Assembly: GCA_002479485.1 (NCBI GenBank)
Contig: DLNM01000047.1
Span: forward strand, 1-21,043
From: Firmicutes bacterium UBA7510
GTDB taxonomy: Bacteria; Bacillota; Clostridia; Tissierellales; Sedimentibacteraceae
DNA: 21,043 nucleotides
Direction: 5' to 3'
Shown here piece by piece: positions 8,955-15,580 of this stretch. The translations under genes and the position numbers were made by a program. Under the pieces are notes generated by a model that saw only the letters and a list, made by a program, of their open reading frames with translations, made no database searches and was not told where the DNA came from. Numbering within the stretch: position 1 is the first letter of the stretch; each line of letters begins with the position of its first letter.

Positions 8955-8993
8955 TAAATAAAAAACAATTTAGCGCAAATGCGCTAAATTGTT
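8955..8993 (-). terminator. Terminator of the ClpP/TepA-like gene
   Basis: A perfect 13-base-pair stem (8964-8976 and 8981-8993) with a 4-base loop is followed on the minus strand by TTTTTTATTTAT. The upstream arm overlaps the stop codon of the protease gene. Confidence 0.95.
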
Positions 8994-9741
8994 ATTCACT
9001 TTCATTAATCATTTGTCTTAATTTGGCTAAAGCTTCTTTAAACCCACCTATTTCGTCAATTAAACCTATTTCTACTACTTCCTCACTGTTTAATACCGTA
9101 CCTACATCATTTGCTATTTCATCAGTATCATACATATATTTTAAAAGTACCTTTTCATCTACGTTTGAATTGTCAACAACAAATTTCGTAATTCTCTCCT
9201 GCATCTTCTGAAAATATCTAAATGTTTGAGGAACTCCAATCACAAATCCTGTAGTTCTAATTGGATGTATAGTCATCGTTCCAGTAGGAGTAATAAATGA
9301 ATATTTAGTTGATACTGCTAAGGCATTGCCTATGCTATGCCCACCACCTAAAACAATTGAAGCTGTTGGCTTTGATATACTTCTGATAAGTTCAGATATT
9401 GCCAGTCCCGCTTCAACATCACCACCTACTGTATTAATAAGTAGCATTATTCCTTTTACTTCTGGATCTAATTCTGCACCGATAATTTGCGGTATTATAT
9501 GTTCGTATTTTGTAGCCTTACTATTTGGTGGAAGTACATTATGTCCTTCTATTTCACCGATTATACTTAAAAAGCAAATCTCTTTACTAGGATTTGGTTC
9601 ACTAACAGTTCCCATTTCCTTAATATTTTCTGTACTAGTTTCTGTATTACTATTGTTATTATTGTTACTATTGTTACTATTGTTACTATTGTTACTATTG
9701 TTACTATTGTTACTATTGTTGTTATTAAATTGCTCCATCAT
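8992..9741 (-). CDS. ClpP/TepA-like serine protease with Asn-rich N-terminus
   Basis: The product belongs to the Clp-protease-like superfamily and resembles the TepA (YmfB) branch found beside spoIIIE in Firmicutes. The 249-residue protein starts with a low-complexity segment of SNN repeats (about residues 5-32), followed by the catalytic fold from about residue 55. The serine nucleophile is probably in GGGHSIGNALAVS (near 137) and the histidine in TIHPIRT (near 159), matching the Ser-His arrangement of ClpP. No signal peptide is visible. GGAGG lies 6 bases before the first of two consecutive ATGs, either of which could serve. In Bacillus the relative was linked to protein translocation and spore-protein degradation; its role here is inferred only from family and synteny. 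Confidence 0.85.
   Translation of the reverse strand: MMEQFNNNNSNNSNNSNNSNNSNNSNNNNNSNTETSTENIKEMGTVSEPNPSKEICFLSIIGEIEGHNVLPPNSKATKYEHIIPQIIGAELDPEVKGIMLLINTVGGDVEAGLAISELIRSISKPTASIVLGGGHSIGNALAVSTKYSFITPTGTMTIHPIRTTGFVIGVPQTFRYFQKMQERITKFVVDNSNVDEKVLLKYMYDTDEIANDVGTVLNSEEVVEIGLIDEIGGFKEALAKLRQMINESE
9662..9715 (-). repeat. Six perfect 9-bp tandem repeats inside the ClpP/TepA-like gene
   Basis: The 9-mer ttgttacta occurs six times in a row, flanked by imperfect units on both sides. On the coding strand each unit encodes Ser-Asn-Asn. A change in copy number alters linker length without shifting the frame. Confidence 0.95.
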
Positions 9742-9751
9742 TTATTACCTC

Positions 9752-9788
9752 CTAAAATAAAAATAATCAGACATTACTGATTATTTTT
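9752..9788 (-). terminator. Terminator of ymxH
   Basis: Arms of 12 bases (9759-9770 and 9777-9788, AATAATCAG/CTGATTATT core) with a 6-base loop are followed by ATTTT on the minus strand. The tail runs into the ribosome binding site of the next gene. The + strand side also has a T run, so it may work in both directions. Confidence 0.75.
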
Positions 9789-9828
9789 TGAAGGTTTCAT
9801 TTTTTTATTCATGAACAATTATAAAGTT

Positions 9829-10062
9829 TTAAATTTCTTCGATAATTATCATATCGCTTCCTATTTTTTTGATGTTTTTCCAACTTACTTCTTTTTTCTT
9901 TTGTTCTTTAAAAAAGCTGAAATTAGAAGATTGGCCAGATACAAAGCTTACTATCTCACCTGTTTTTTCATTAATTATCAAATCGCAATCTCCAAAAATT
10001 CCTAAGTTCTCACCGGTATCAATGTTTATAATTTCCTTATTATACATTTCACTTAATTTCAT
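9829..10062 (-). CDS. ymxH: YlmC/YmxH family sporulation protein
   Basis: This is a 77-residue PRC-barrel protein. The family is widespread in spore formers and genes of this group are expressed during sporulation; the molecular role is unknown. The sequence matches the family along its whole length: an N-terminal KLSEMYNKEIINIDTGENLG, then a Gly/Asp-rich turn with INEKTGEIVSFV, and a C-terminal SWKNIKKIGSDMIIIE strand. It precedes the protease gene and ftsK in transcription order, as in the Bacillus spoIIIE neighbourhood. The ribosome binding site (GGTGATG) is weak. A TTGACA -35 box lies about 45 bases upstream. Confidence 0.88.
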   Translation of the reverse strand: MKLSEMYNKEIINIDTGENLGIFGDCDLIINEKTGEIVSFVSGQSSNFSFFKEQKKKEVSWKNIKKIGSDMIIIEEI

Positions 10063-10076
10063 TTACATCACCAGTA

Positions 10077-10109
10077 TATATATATGTGAAAAATTAATAA
10101 ATATGTCAA
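10077..10109 (-). promoter_or_regulatory. Possible promoter of ymxH
   Basis: On the minus strand a perfect TTGACA (10104-10109) is followed at 17-19 bases by an AT-only stretch (CATATATATATA) that could hold the -10 box. The -10 is not a close match to TATAAT, so another sigma factor is possible. Confidence 0.45.
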
Positions 10110-10191
10110 ACAGATTAAAATCCATTAGTTTACATAATATATTTCAAGTAAACTTATTACAATCATGATACTTTAGAGTTTATTTTATAGA

Positions 10192-11058
10192 CTATTTAAA
10201 AAACTGTTCATTTTCTTTAAAAAAATCATAATAAATTTTGACGTTTTCTAATTCATACCAATTCTTTACTTTTGCTGGAACACTATCTAAGTCATAGATT
10301 TTAGCATCATCTATTGACAATAAAAATGGTGAATGTGTAGCGATAATAAATTGACAATCACAATAATAACTACACTCAAGGATTAGCTTAATAAGCCTAA
10401 TTTGAAACATTGGAGATAAGCTGTTTTCTGGTTCGTCTAATAAGTATAAACTACCTGATTGAAACTGCTTATCAAAATATGATAATGCAGATTCACCATT
10501 ATAGTTCATTTTAATATTACTTCCACCCCGTTCTCTTACAAAGGTTGTCATGGTCTTTTGTCTAGCATCATTTTGTAATTTAAGAGCTTCATATTTATCA
10601 ATCGAGTCAAATTTGACACTTCCAAATTTAGCATTCATAAATGTATTTTTAGCAGTTTCTTTTTGCTTATTAATTTTAATGTTATCATATCTAAGTTTTA
10701 TTACATGATTAAATATATCATCACTGGTTATAATCTTACTTCCTTTTGGTATATCAATCATATGGCCATCTTCATCAATAGAATTTTTATATGAACACAT
10801 TTTGTTTACATATTCACTAAATCTATCACTTGAATTAAAAGGTGTTTCTCTTGGCAAGTTTAGCTTTTCTGCAATTAAATTTAGAAGGGTTGACTTACCG
10901 GAACCATTGCCACCATAAAACATAGTTATATTAGAAAATTCAATAGTTCTAAGTTCTTTAAAAGGAAAAATACCGTAGGGATATACTCTACATTTTAAAT
11001 GTTCATCTCTCTCTTCCATACCAATGCTAGGAAGTTCAAAGCTTTTTAAATAAATCAT
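10192..11058 (-). CDS. AAA family (ABC/SMC-like) ATPase
   Basis: This is a 288-residue stand-alone ATPase of the kind grouped as COG3910-like or AAA_21-like. Walker A GGNGSGKST lies at residues 49-57. Walker B LYLLDEPE is at 204-211, and the switch histidine is at about 242 in IIATHSPF. The ABC signature is degenerate (around NGESALSYF, near 189). There is no membrane domain and no fused nuclease. The gene follows the GNAT gene by 23 bases with AAGGAG before the ATG, so the two are likely cotranscribed. Related ATPases occur in DNA repair and defence, but no partner effector gene is adjacent, so the function is unknown. It marks the upstream edge of the accessory region next to ymxH. Confidence 0.85.
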   Translation of the reverse strand: MIYLKSFELPSIGMEERDEHLKCRVYPYGIFPFKELRTIEFSNITMFYGGNGSGKSTLLNLIAEKLNLPRETPFNSSDRFSEYVNKMCSYKNSIDEDGHMIDIPKGSKIITSDDIFNHVIKLRYDNIKINKQKETAKNTFMNAKFGSVKFDSIDKYEALKLQNDARQKTMTTFVRERGGSNIKMNYNGESALSYFDKQFQSGSLYLLDEPENSLSPMFQIRLIKLILECSYYCDCQFIIATHSPFLLSIDDAKIYDLDSVPAKVKNWYELENVKIYYDFFKENEQFFK

Positions 11059-11081
11059 AGTTTATCTCCTTACTTTTATCA

Positions 11082-11630
11082 TTATAAATAAATCCAATAC
11101 TGATGTACTATTTCAACTTCTCCATTCGAATGGTGAATAGGCTGATTTCTATCAAAAACGCCTCCACATTTTATCATAGTTTTTTCTGAAGCTATATTTG
11201 TTTCGTCACAATCTATAAGCACTTTGTCTAAACCTAAGCTTCTACAAAATTCAAGTGCTAGGTTAAGCATTTGGGTTGCATATCCCTTTCTTCTTTCAGT
11301 TGGACGTACACCATAGCCGATGTTTCCGCTATCATCTCTTAGCTCTTTTGTAAGCACATGTCTAACCTGAATTGTTCCAATTATTTTATTGTCAATTTTT
11401 CTAATGGCTAAAAACGTTGATGTAATAGTATTATATATAGATAACTCTTCATCAGTAGCACATATGTTAACTCTATCTAACCATTGGTCAAATGATTCAA
11501 ATCTATGTAAACTACAGCTACCATTTATATGATTTTCATTATTATCAATATATTCTTGCCTATATTCCATTATTTGATTCTCTAAATCCTTATTAGGTCT
11601 AATTAACATTAATTCACTGTTTTCTATCAT
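11082..11630 (-). CDS. GNAT family N-acetyltransferase
   Basis: This 182-residue protein is a probable acetyl-CoA-dependent acetyltransferase of the COG3981 type. The acetyl-CoA binding signature is GYGVRPTERRKGYATQML (about 110-127), with the R-x-x-G-x-A pyrophosphate loop intact. The following LGLDKVLIDCDETNIASEKTM segment is typical of small-molecule GNATs of this group. The substrate cannot be told from sequence. The start is well set by GGGAGGGG upstream. The leader just beyond the ribosome binding site is a copy of the multi-hairpin repeat (11647-11725). I see no clear promoter there, so readthrough from the C_GCAxxG_C_C gene is likely. Confidence 0.88.
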   Translation of the reverse strand: MIENSELMLIRPNKDLENQIMEYRQEYIDNNENHINGSCSLHRFESFDQWLDRVNICATDEELSIYNTITSTFLAIRKIDNKIIGTIQVRHVLTKELRDDSGNIGYGVRPTERRKGYATQMLNLALEFCRSLGLDKVLIDCDETNIASEKTMIKCGGVFDRNQPIHHSNGEVEIVHQYWIYL

Positions 11631-11646
11631 TTACCCCTCCCATATA

Positions 11647-11725
11647 CCACTTCGTGGTGTCACAAATAGAAATGAAAAATCGTTTTTTGATTTTTCCATA
11701 GCGTGAATGTCTTTTTTCACGCTAT
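11647..11725. repeat. Multi-hairpin intergenic repeat, copy 1 (full length)
   Basis: Three inverted repeats lie in a row. The first is CCACTTCGTGG (11647-11657). The second pairs GAAAAATC with GATTTTTC (11674-11681 and 11689-11696). The third pairs ATAGCGTGAA with TTCACGCTAT (11698-11707 and 11716-11725). The sequence is about 90 percent identical to 20965-21043. Both full copies lie in the same orientation directly upstream of a gene's ribosome binding site. Confidence 0.9.
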
Positions 11726-11731
11726 CACCTA

Positions 11732-12163
11732 TTAAAATCCCATTTCTTCTAAAATTTGTATAGATGTTTCTATTGCATTAGTACATATTTTATGCTTTTT
11801 ATCAGCAAACAAAGCAACTTTTTCTTTATCACGAGGATCATATCCAAGTAACTCTCTGCAAAGAACAAATTCATTTCTTTTTTTATATTCATTCATAAAT
11901 TCAAGTGTAATATCACCGCATTTTTCTTTTGCTTCTTTATCATTAGGTAAATATTGACTATATTTTAGACCTATAACCATAACAGCACCTGTTACAGCTC
12001 CACAAACCTCACCACAACGCAGTCCTCCACCAAAACCACCAGCAAATTTCATTGCTGTTTGTTCATCTATACCGTATTTTTCACAAAACGAACCAACTAC
12101 TGCTTGTGCACAGTTAAACCCACCATTGCTTAACTCTAAAGCCTTACTTATTTTATCAGTCAT
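11732..12163 (-). CDS. C_GCAxxG_C_C family protein (probable redox protein)
   Basis: This small protein (143 residues from my start) belongs to the family named for its invariant Cys/Gly pattern. Here the pattern shows as FNCAQAV (Cys18), Cys27, and GGGLRCGEVCGAVTGA (Cys50 and Cys54), with later cysteines near 82, 102 and 125. The conserved cysteines suggest a metal or redox role, but no reaction is established for the family. I start it at the ATG at 12163, where AAGGGGTG lies 6 bases upstream. A GTG three codons earlier overlaps that ribosome binding site and is unlikely. It is probably the first gene of a unit with the GNAT and AAA ATPase genes, with a hairpin repeat between them. Confidence 0.9.
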   Translation of the reverse strand: MTDKISKALELSNGGFNCAQAVVGSFCEKYGIDEQTAMKFAGGFGGGLRCGEVCGAVTGAVMVIGLKYSQYLPNDKEAKEKCGDITLEFMNEYKKRNEFVLCRELLGYDPRDKEKVALFADKKHKICTNAIETSIQILEEMGF

Positions 12164-12245
12164 AAATTTCACCCCTTTTTAATTTTTCTGTTTAATATAT
12201 TTATCATTATATTTTCAATAAAATAATAATTATAAGTGTTATAGA

Positions 12246-12412
12246 TTAAATTAACAGTACCTTTTTAAAAAATTCAATAAAACCATTGTCTAATGCGACA
12301 CCGTCAACCTCATAATTATCGAAATCATTATAATATTTACCAGTTGGTATGCAAAGATAAACTATCTTCTCATAGAAGCAAGCTTAGTCCGTATAAAATC
12401 TTCATACTTATA
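12246..12412 (-). pseudogene. Frameshifted C-terminal fragment of an unrecognised gene
   Basis: Two minus-strand reading frames join across a frameshift near 12364-12375. The first piece reads YKYEDFIRTKLASMRR and then hits TAG. The second begins in the next frame, continues with KIVYLCIPTGKYYNDFDNYE and ends in IEFFKKVLLI followed by TAA. The amino-acid composition is clearly protein-like, but there is no start codon or ribosome binding site. I do not recognise the family. This fragment occupies most of the gap between the two neighbouring genes. Confidence 0.6.
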
Positions 12413-12456
12413 TTATCCTCACAATTGTCAGATTAATTTGTAGTTTTTTTATTTAA

Positions 12457-12933
12457 CTATTTAATTTCTTTAAATAATCTTGCACTCCAAAATGACATTC
12501 CCTTACGCTTAATATAAAAATTAAAAATACTTTCATAATCCTTTGTTGCTGTACTCAATACCATTTGTGTTATTTTTTCATCCTTAAGTATATTTTCTAA
12601 ATAGTCAAATAGCATTGAACCAACACCACAATTTCTATATTTTGGAGTAACATATATTTCTTCCACCTCAAAATACGGTGTTCCTTCCGGCATAATGCTT
12701 TTCATTTGCTTTGATTCAAATACTTTACCAAACAAATAGCCTATTACAGTATCGTCAACATACGCAACAAAGCATCTATTTTCATTTATATAATCTAATT
12801 CATCAGCATAAAAACCATGTGTACTTTTTTCATTCTCCCATTCTTTTGATAATTCAACTATTTCCAGTTTATCCTTTTCAGTAGCTAATCGAATATTTAT
12901 TAATTCCATTAGCCTATCTCTTTCACTTTCCAT
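12457..12933 (-). CDS. GNAT family N-acetyltransferase
   Basis: This 158-residue protein is a probable acetyltransferase. Motif A is VEEIYVTPKYRNCGVGSMLF (about residues 88-107) with the R-x-x-G-x-G acetyl-CoA loop. A typical C-terminal FYIKRKGMSFWSARLFKEI follows. The ATG at 12933 has AAGGAG 9 bases upstream. A later ATG (residue 9) has no comparable site, so the longer form is preferred. The gene starts 29 bases after the end of the broken regulator/methyltransferase gene on the same strand, so it may once have been expressed with it. The substrate is unknown. Confidence 0.87.
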   Translation of the reverse strand: MESERDRLMELINIRLATEKDKLEIVELSKEWENEKSTHGFYADELDYINENRCFVAYVDDTVIGYLFGKVFESKQMKSIMPEGTPYFEVEEIYVTPKYRNCGVGSMLFDYLENILKDEKITQMVLSTATKDYESIFNFYIKRKGMSFWSARLFKEIK

Positions 12934-12962
12934 ATGTATTATCTCCTTATTTACATATATAG

Positions 12963-13529
12963 TTATTTCTTAACTCCAAAAGATATTAGTATTCCTCTTA
13001 ATCTAACTATACTTAAATTATTCATATTTTCGTTAAAAAAATTGCTTATTTTATGTTCTCTTTTACAATGCGATTCAGCTTCAAATCTATCTAAACCACG
13101 GTTCATAAACCTGTCAATAGTATTTTCATCATCAATCATATAAAATCCATAACCGCAGCCAAAATCAATTATGTCTATTGCTTTATCAATTTTCCATACT
13201 TTTTCGACTAAAAATTCAATATAATCAAGATTTAATAATGATTTTCTTGTACTTTTAAGATAATCTATTTTTTTGCCCCAATATTCCGTTGTATCAGTAT
13301 TAGATGGTTTATATTCTTACTCATTTATAGACTTTAACCCTAATAATTGATCTACACTAACATTGAAGCATTCAGCTATATTTGGAAGTAATGAAATATC
13401 TGGCATACATACACCATTCTCCCATTTACTAACAGTTTGAAATGAAACACCTAATTTTTCTGCAAGCTGCTTTTGACTGATAGAATTTAATTTTCTTAAA
13501 TATGATATTTTTAATTTAATAGCTGCCAT
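12963..13529 (-). pseudogene. Broken XRE-type regulator/SAM methyltransferase fusion gene
   Basis: A single minus-strand frame of 189 codons is interrupted by one TAA at 13317-13319. Upstream of it is a complete 70-residue XRE helix-turn-helix domain (SQKQLAEKLGVSFQTVSKWE) that ends in LLGLKSINE. Downstream, in the same frame, is the N-terminal part of a class I methyltransferase (EYWGKKIDYLKSTRKS, then the SAM-binding motif DFGCGYG). It joins directly to a C-terminal segment (MNRGLDRFEAESHCKRE to LISFGVKK) without the usual catalytic core between them. The sequence thus shows a nonsense change plus an in-frame internal deletion. The start is the ATG at 13529 with AGGAGG 4 bases upstream; a GTG at 13553 is less likely. 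The HTH part may still be made as a short DNA-binding protein. Confidence 0.85.
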
Positions 13530-13549
13530 AGATCCTCCTAAAGTTATAT

Positions 13550-13580
13550 TCACTAATAATATTAAAAATATTATTAGTGA
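13550..13580. promoter_or_regulatory. 14-bp inverted repeat, candidate operator of the XRE regulator
   Basis: A perfect 14-base dyad (13550-13563 and 13567-13580, TCACTAATAATATT type) with a 3-base centre lies just upstream of the regulator's ribosome binding site. A second perfect dyad, GATAAAA-GAA-TTTTATC (13579-13595), abuts it. Possible promoter elements (TTACTA-N17-TAAAAT on the minus strand) overlap the second dyad. Binding by the HTH protein is inferred from position only. Confidence 0.55.
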
Positions 13581-13679
13581 TAAAAGAATTTTATCATATT
13601 AAATTAGTCATAGTAATAACTTGCTATACGAAATCATTCGCTAATAGGTTGAAAGTGTGAAGAAAATTTCTTTTATAGT

Positions 13680-14138
13680 CTATAATAGCTTTATATCCCA
13701 TTGATTATTATTTTTATAATAATAAAATTCACTCATGTTTTCATTTATAAAAATCTCGTACATTTTTCTGAAATCATTTGCTAATGGATAATTATCTATT
13801 TCATCAGCTTTTATCCAAAATACTTTTCCTTCATCTGATGATTTTAGCTCTCCTTCAAAGCAATTTGTCTTATAAAATAACACAACATATCTTGCATCAT
13901 CAAGTGTTTGAAATTGCTTTATTCCGCATAATTTTAAATTACTTACAGTTAAACCTGTCTCCTCTTTAACCTCACGAATAGTTGATTCAACAAAGGATTC
14001 ACCTTTGTCAACATGACCTCCCGGAAAAGTAATTCCGGGCCAATTTTTATTTAGCCTATCTTGTACTAAAATACTTCTAGTACCATTATCACTATCATCG
14101 AATATCATACACATATTTGTAAATACAGCTTGTTCCAT
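13680..14138 (-). CDS. Nudix hydrolase (8-oxo-dGTP diphosphatase-like)
   Basis: This 152-residue Nudix protein cleaves a nucleoside diphosphate linked to another group X. The Nudix box is complete, with Gly41, Glu47, Arg55-Glu56, Glu59-Glu60 and Gly62 in the GX5EX7REUXEEXGU spacing. The preceding WPGITFPGGH fits the MutT/8-oxo-dGTP-like subgroup, but the substrate cannot be assigned. I start at the ATG at 14138. The GAGG 9 bases upstream would lie inside the longer GTG-started frame (14153). No promoter with good -35 and -10 elements is visible in the 61-base gap, so it may be cotranscribed with the DUF1905 gene. Confidence 0.88.
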   Translation of the reverse strand: MEQAVFTNMCMIFDDSDNGTRSILVQDRLNKNWPGITFPGGHVDKGESFVESTIREVKEETGLTVSNLKLCGIKQFQTLDDARYVVLFYKTNCFEGELKSSDEGKVFWIKADEIDNYPLANDFRKMYEIFINENMSEFYYYKNNNQWDIKLL

Positions 14139-14179
14139 AATATAAGTCCTCACATTTTATAATTTGTCTATAATTTAAT

Positions 14180-14200
14180 ACACTAATCAGTGGTTAGTGT
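14180..14200 (-). other. Hairpin after the DUF1905 gene
   Basis: A 7-base-pair stem (ACACTAA/TTAGTGT) abuts the DUF1905 stop codon. The following sequence on the minus strand is AT-rich but lacks a T run, so at most it is a weak terminator or an mRNA-stabilising hairpin. Confidence 0.4.
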
Positions 14201-14469
14201 TATTCTCTTTCTCTTATCGTAACTTTTATAGTGTCTCCTGGTTGTTTTCCAATTTGCTTTCTTATATCCTGTCGAATACCAATAATATGACATGGTGTTT
14301 TCATTTTTACAAGACTTCCGTCATATTCTGTACCGTCAAAGGTTGCATGCACTTTAACTCTACCTTTGCCAAACTCTGCTCTTACATCATATGGAAATTC
14401 AATATACGCTCCATCAATATCAGGTACTTTTTTTATTACAGCATCAAATTCATATACTTTTTCGTTCAT
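14200..14469 (-). CDS. DUF1905 domain-containing protein
   Basis: This 89-residue protein has the whole DUF1905 domain: VYEFDAVIKKVPDIDGAYIE, the FPYDVRAEFGKGRVKVHATF core, the GTEYDGSLV strand and the closing GDTIKVTIRERE. The domain is a small beta-barrel found alone or fused to other small domains; no biochemical role is established. AGGAG lies 7 bases before the ATG. It follows the DUF89 phosphatase gene by 28 bases on the same strand, so the two are probably one transcript, possibly including the Nudix gene. If so, it would fall under the same LexA-like control as the DUF89 gene. Confidence 0.88.
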   Translation of the reverse strand: MNEKVYEFDAVIKKVPDIDGAYIEFPYDVRAEFGKGRVKVHATFDGTEYDGSLVKMKTPCHIIGIRQDIRKQIGKQPGDTIKVTIRERE

Positions 14470-14497
14470 AATATATCTCCTATATAGGCAATTGCCT

Positions 14498-15358
14498 TTA
14501 ATTTTCCATCATAACTAAACTACCAACTTTACATTTAGCATAATTAGCAACTGGTGCACATTTTGCTTTAAATAGAAAAAAAATCTTTTTATCATTTATA
14601 TCATTTAATGTTTCATAGTTAGCTTGACCTTTTGATATAATTAAATCAGCTTCTTCAAACTCTTTGATAAACTCTTTTGAACATAAGCTAAAAATTGTAC
14701 CTTGCGCATCTGAGCCATTATCTATAACTCTAACTAAATCTGTCATTTTAACATCAATAGCATCCTTCATGGTTGCATCATTTACAATTGGTTCTTTTTT
14801 TACTACATATGTTATCTTTTCTTTTGGAAGCTCATTAATCAATAGTTTGTCAAAAACTATTTCTCCAGAATTATCACCTAAATATAATATCTTTTTACTT
14901 TTATTAGCATATTTTAATAATTCTTGTGCTGTACATCCATAAATGGTTTCACTTAAACAGTTTTTAATAATATTCTTTATTTGTTCATCACTAATATTGT
15001 CATGTGCGCTAAAATCAATGATATTACCTGCTATTGCTAATCTACAAGCAGTATCAATAGAAGATTGACTATCTTTAATAAGTTGTTCTAGTTTTAAATC
15101 TTTACATAATTCATCAGCTAAAGTATTACAATCTTCCTTTATTTTTTCATACGGGTCAACAATATTTAACTCATTATTAATATATTTGTTAATTTTTCTA
15201 CCCAAGTACGGAGCGGATTCTTCAAATGTAATTTCACTAAGCTCCTTAAATAGTTTTTTTATAATTTTTTCTTGTATTAATGTATCATCGGTACACATAG
15301 TTGCAACCTTTATAATTTGTTTAGTCATACATGTTAAGCATTCGTAAGTAAGTTTCAT
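14498..15358 (-). CDS. DUF89 family damage-control phosphatase (ARMT1-like)
   Basis: This 286-residue protein belongs to the DUF89 family of metal-dependent phosphatases, some of which hydrolyse harmful or misplaced phosphometabolites. The N-terminal CLTC pair (Cys8 and Cys11) marks the prokaryotic CxxC subgroup. The metal and phosphate site is visible as LYLGDNSGEIVFD (near residue 160), the VNDAT segment near 193, and ISKGQANYETL near 245. No signal peptide is present. GGAGG lies 4 bases before the ATG. The promoter (15431-15459) contains a LexA-type dyad in its spacer. It is divergent from nnrD, another metabolite-repair gene. The true substrate is unknown. Confidence 0.9.
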   Translation of the reverse strand: MKLTYECLTCMTKQIIKVATMCTDDTLIQEKIIKKLFKELSEITFEESAPYLGRKINKYINNELNIVDPYEKIKEDCNTLADELCKDLKLEQLIKDSQSSIDTACRLAIAGNIIDFSAHDNISDEQIKNIIKNCLSETIYGCTAQELLKYANKSKKILYLGDNSGEIVFDKLLINELPKEKITYVVKKEPIVNDATMKDAIDVKMTDLVRVIDNGSDAQGTIFSLCSKEFIKEFEEADLIISKGQANYETLNDINDKKIFFLFKAKCAPVANYAKCKVGSLVMMEN

Positions 15359-15430
15359 TTTGCCTCCAATTTTTTAGTTTATATTTTATAGTATAGTTTC
15401 TTATTATCCATTTTTTTCACTTTAATAACA

Positions 15431-15459
15431 ATTATATCAGAACAAATGTTCCTAGACAA
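15431..15459 (-). promoter_or_regulatory. Sigma-A promoter of the DUF89 gene
   Basis: On the minus strand TTGTCT (15454-15459) is followed after exactly 17 bases by a perfect TATAAT (15431-15436). The spacer is almost filled by a LexA-type dyad (15439-15452). Confidence 0.78.
15439..15452. promoter_or_regulatory. LexA-like box in the DUF89 promoter
   Basis: AGAACAAATGTTCC has a perfect GAAC-N4-GTTC core and matches the Firmicutes consensus CGAAC-RNRY-GTTCG at 12 of 14 positions. It lies wholly between the -35 and -10 boxes, an ideal site for repression. By eye it is the only exact GAAC-N4-GTTC in the window. LexA binding is not proven. Confidence 0.6.
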
Positions 15460-15519
15460 TAAAAATAAATAAATTATATATATTTTACTATATAATTACT
15501 ACCTTCGCAATGCAAATGC

Positions 15520-15548
15520 TTGATACTTAGAAATATATGGGATATAAT
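15520..15548 (+). promoter_or_regulatory. Sigma-A promoter of nnrD
   Basis: TTGATA (15520-15525) and a perfect TATAAT (15543-15548) are separated by 17 bases, about 30 bases before the nnrD start codon. It faces away from the DUF89 promoter. Confidence 0.8.
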
Positions 15549-15580
15549 AATAAAAAATTTAAAATTTTAAAGGATTAACT

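Noticed and set aside
9326..9760. Plus-strand open frame ending in a long poly-leucine tract
   Set aside because: It is the antisense shadow of the Asn-rich repeat in the ClpP/TepA-like gene and has no ribosome binding site or promoter.
10192..11630. Possible defence system made of the AAA ATPase and GNAT gene
   Set aside because: The ATPase has no nuclease domain and no effector such as a TOPRIM or HNH protein is adjacent. The two-gene pair alone does not match a defence system I know.
11647..11725. CRISPR or ordinary terminator interpretation of the hairpin repeat
   Set aside because: There are no regularly spaced units with unique spacers. None of the stems is followed by a proper T run in the direction of the flanking genes.
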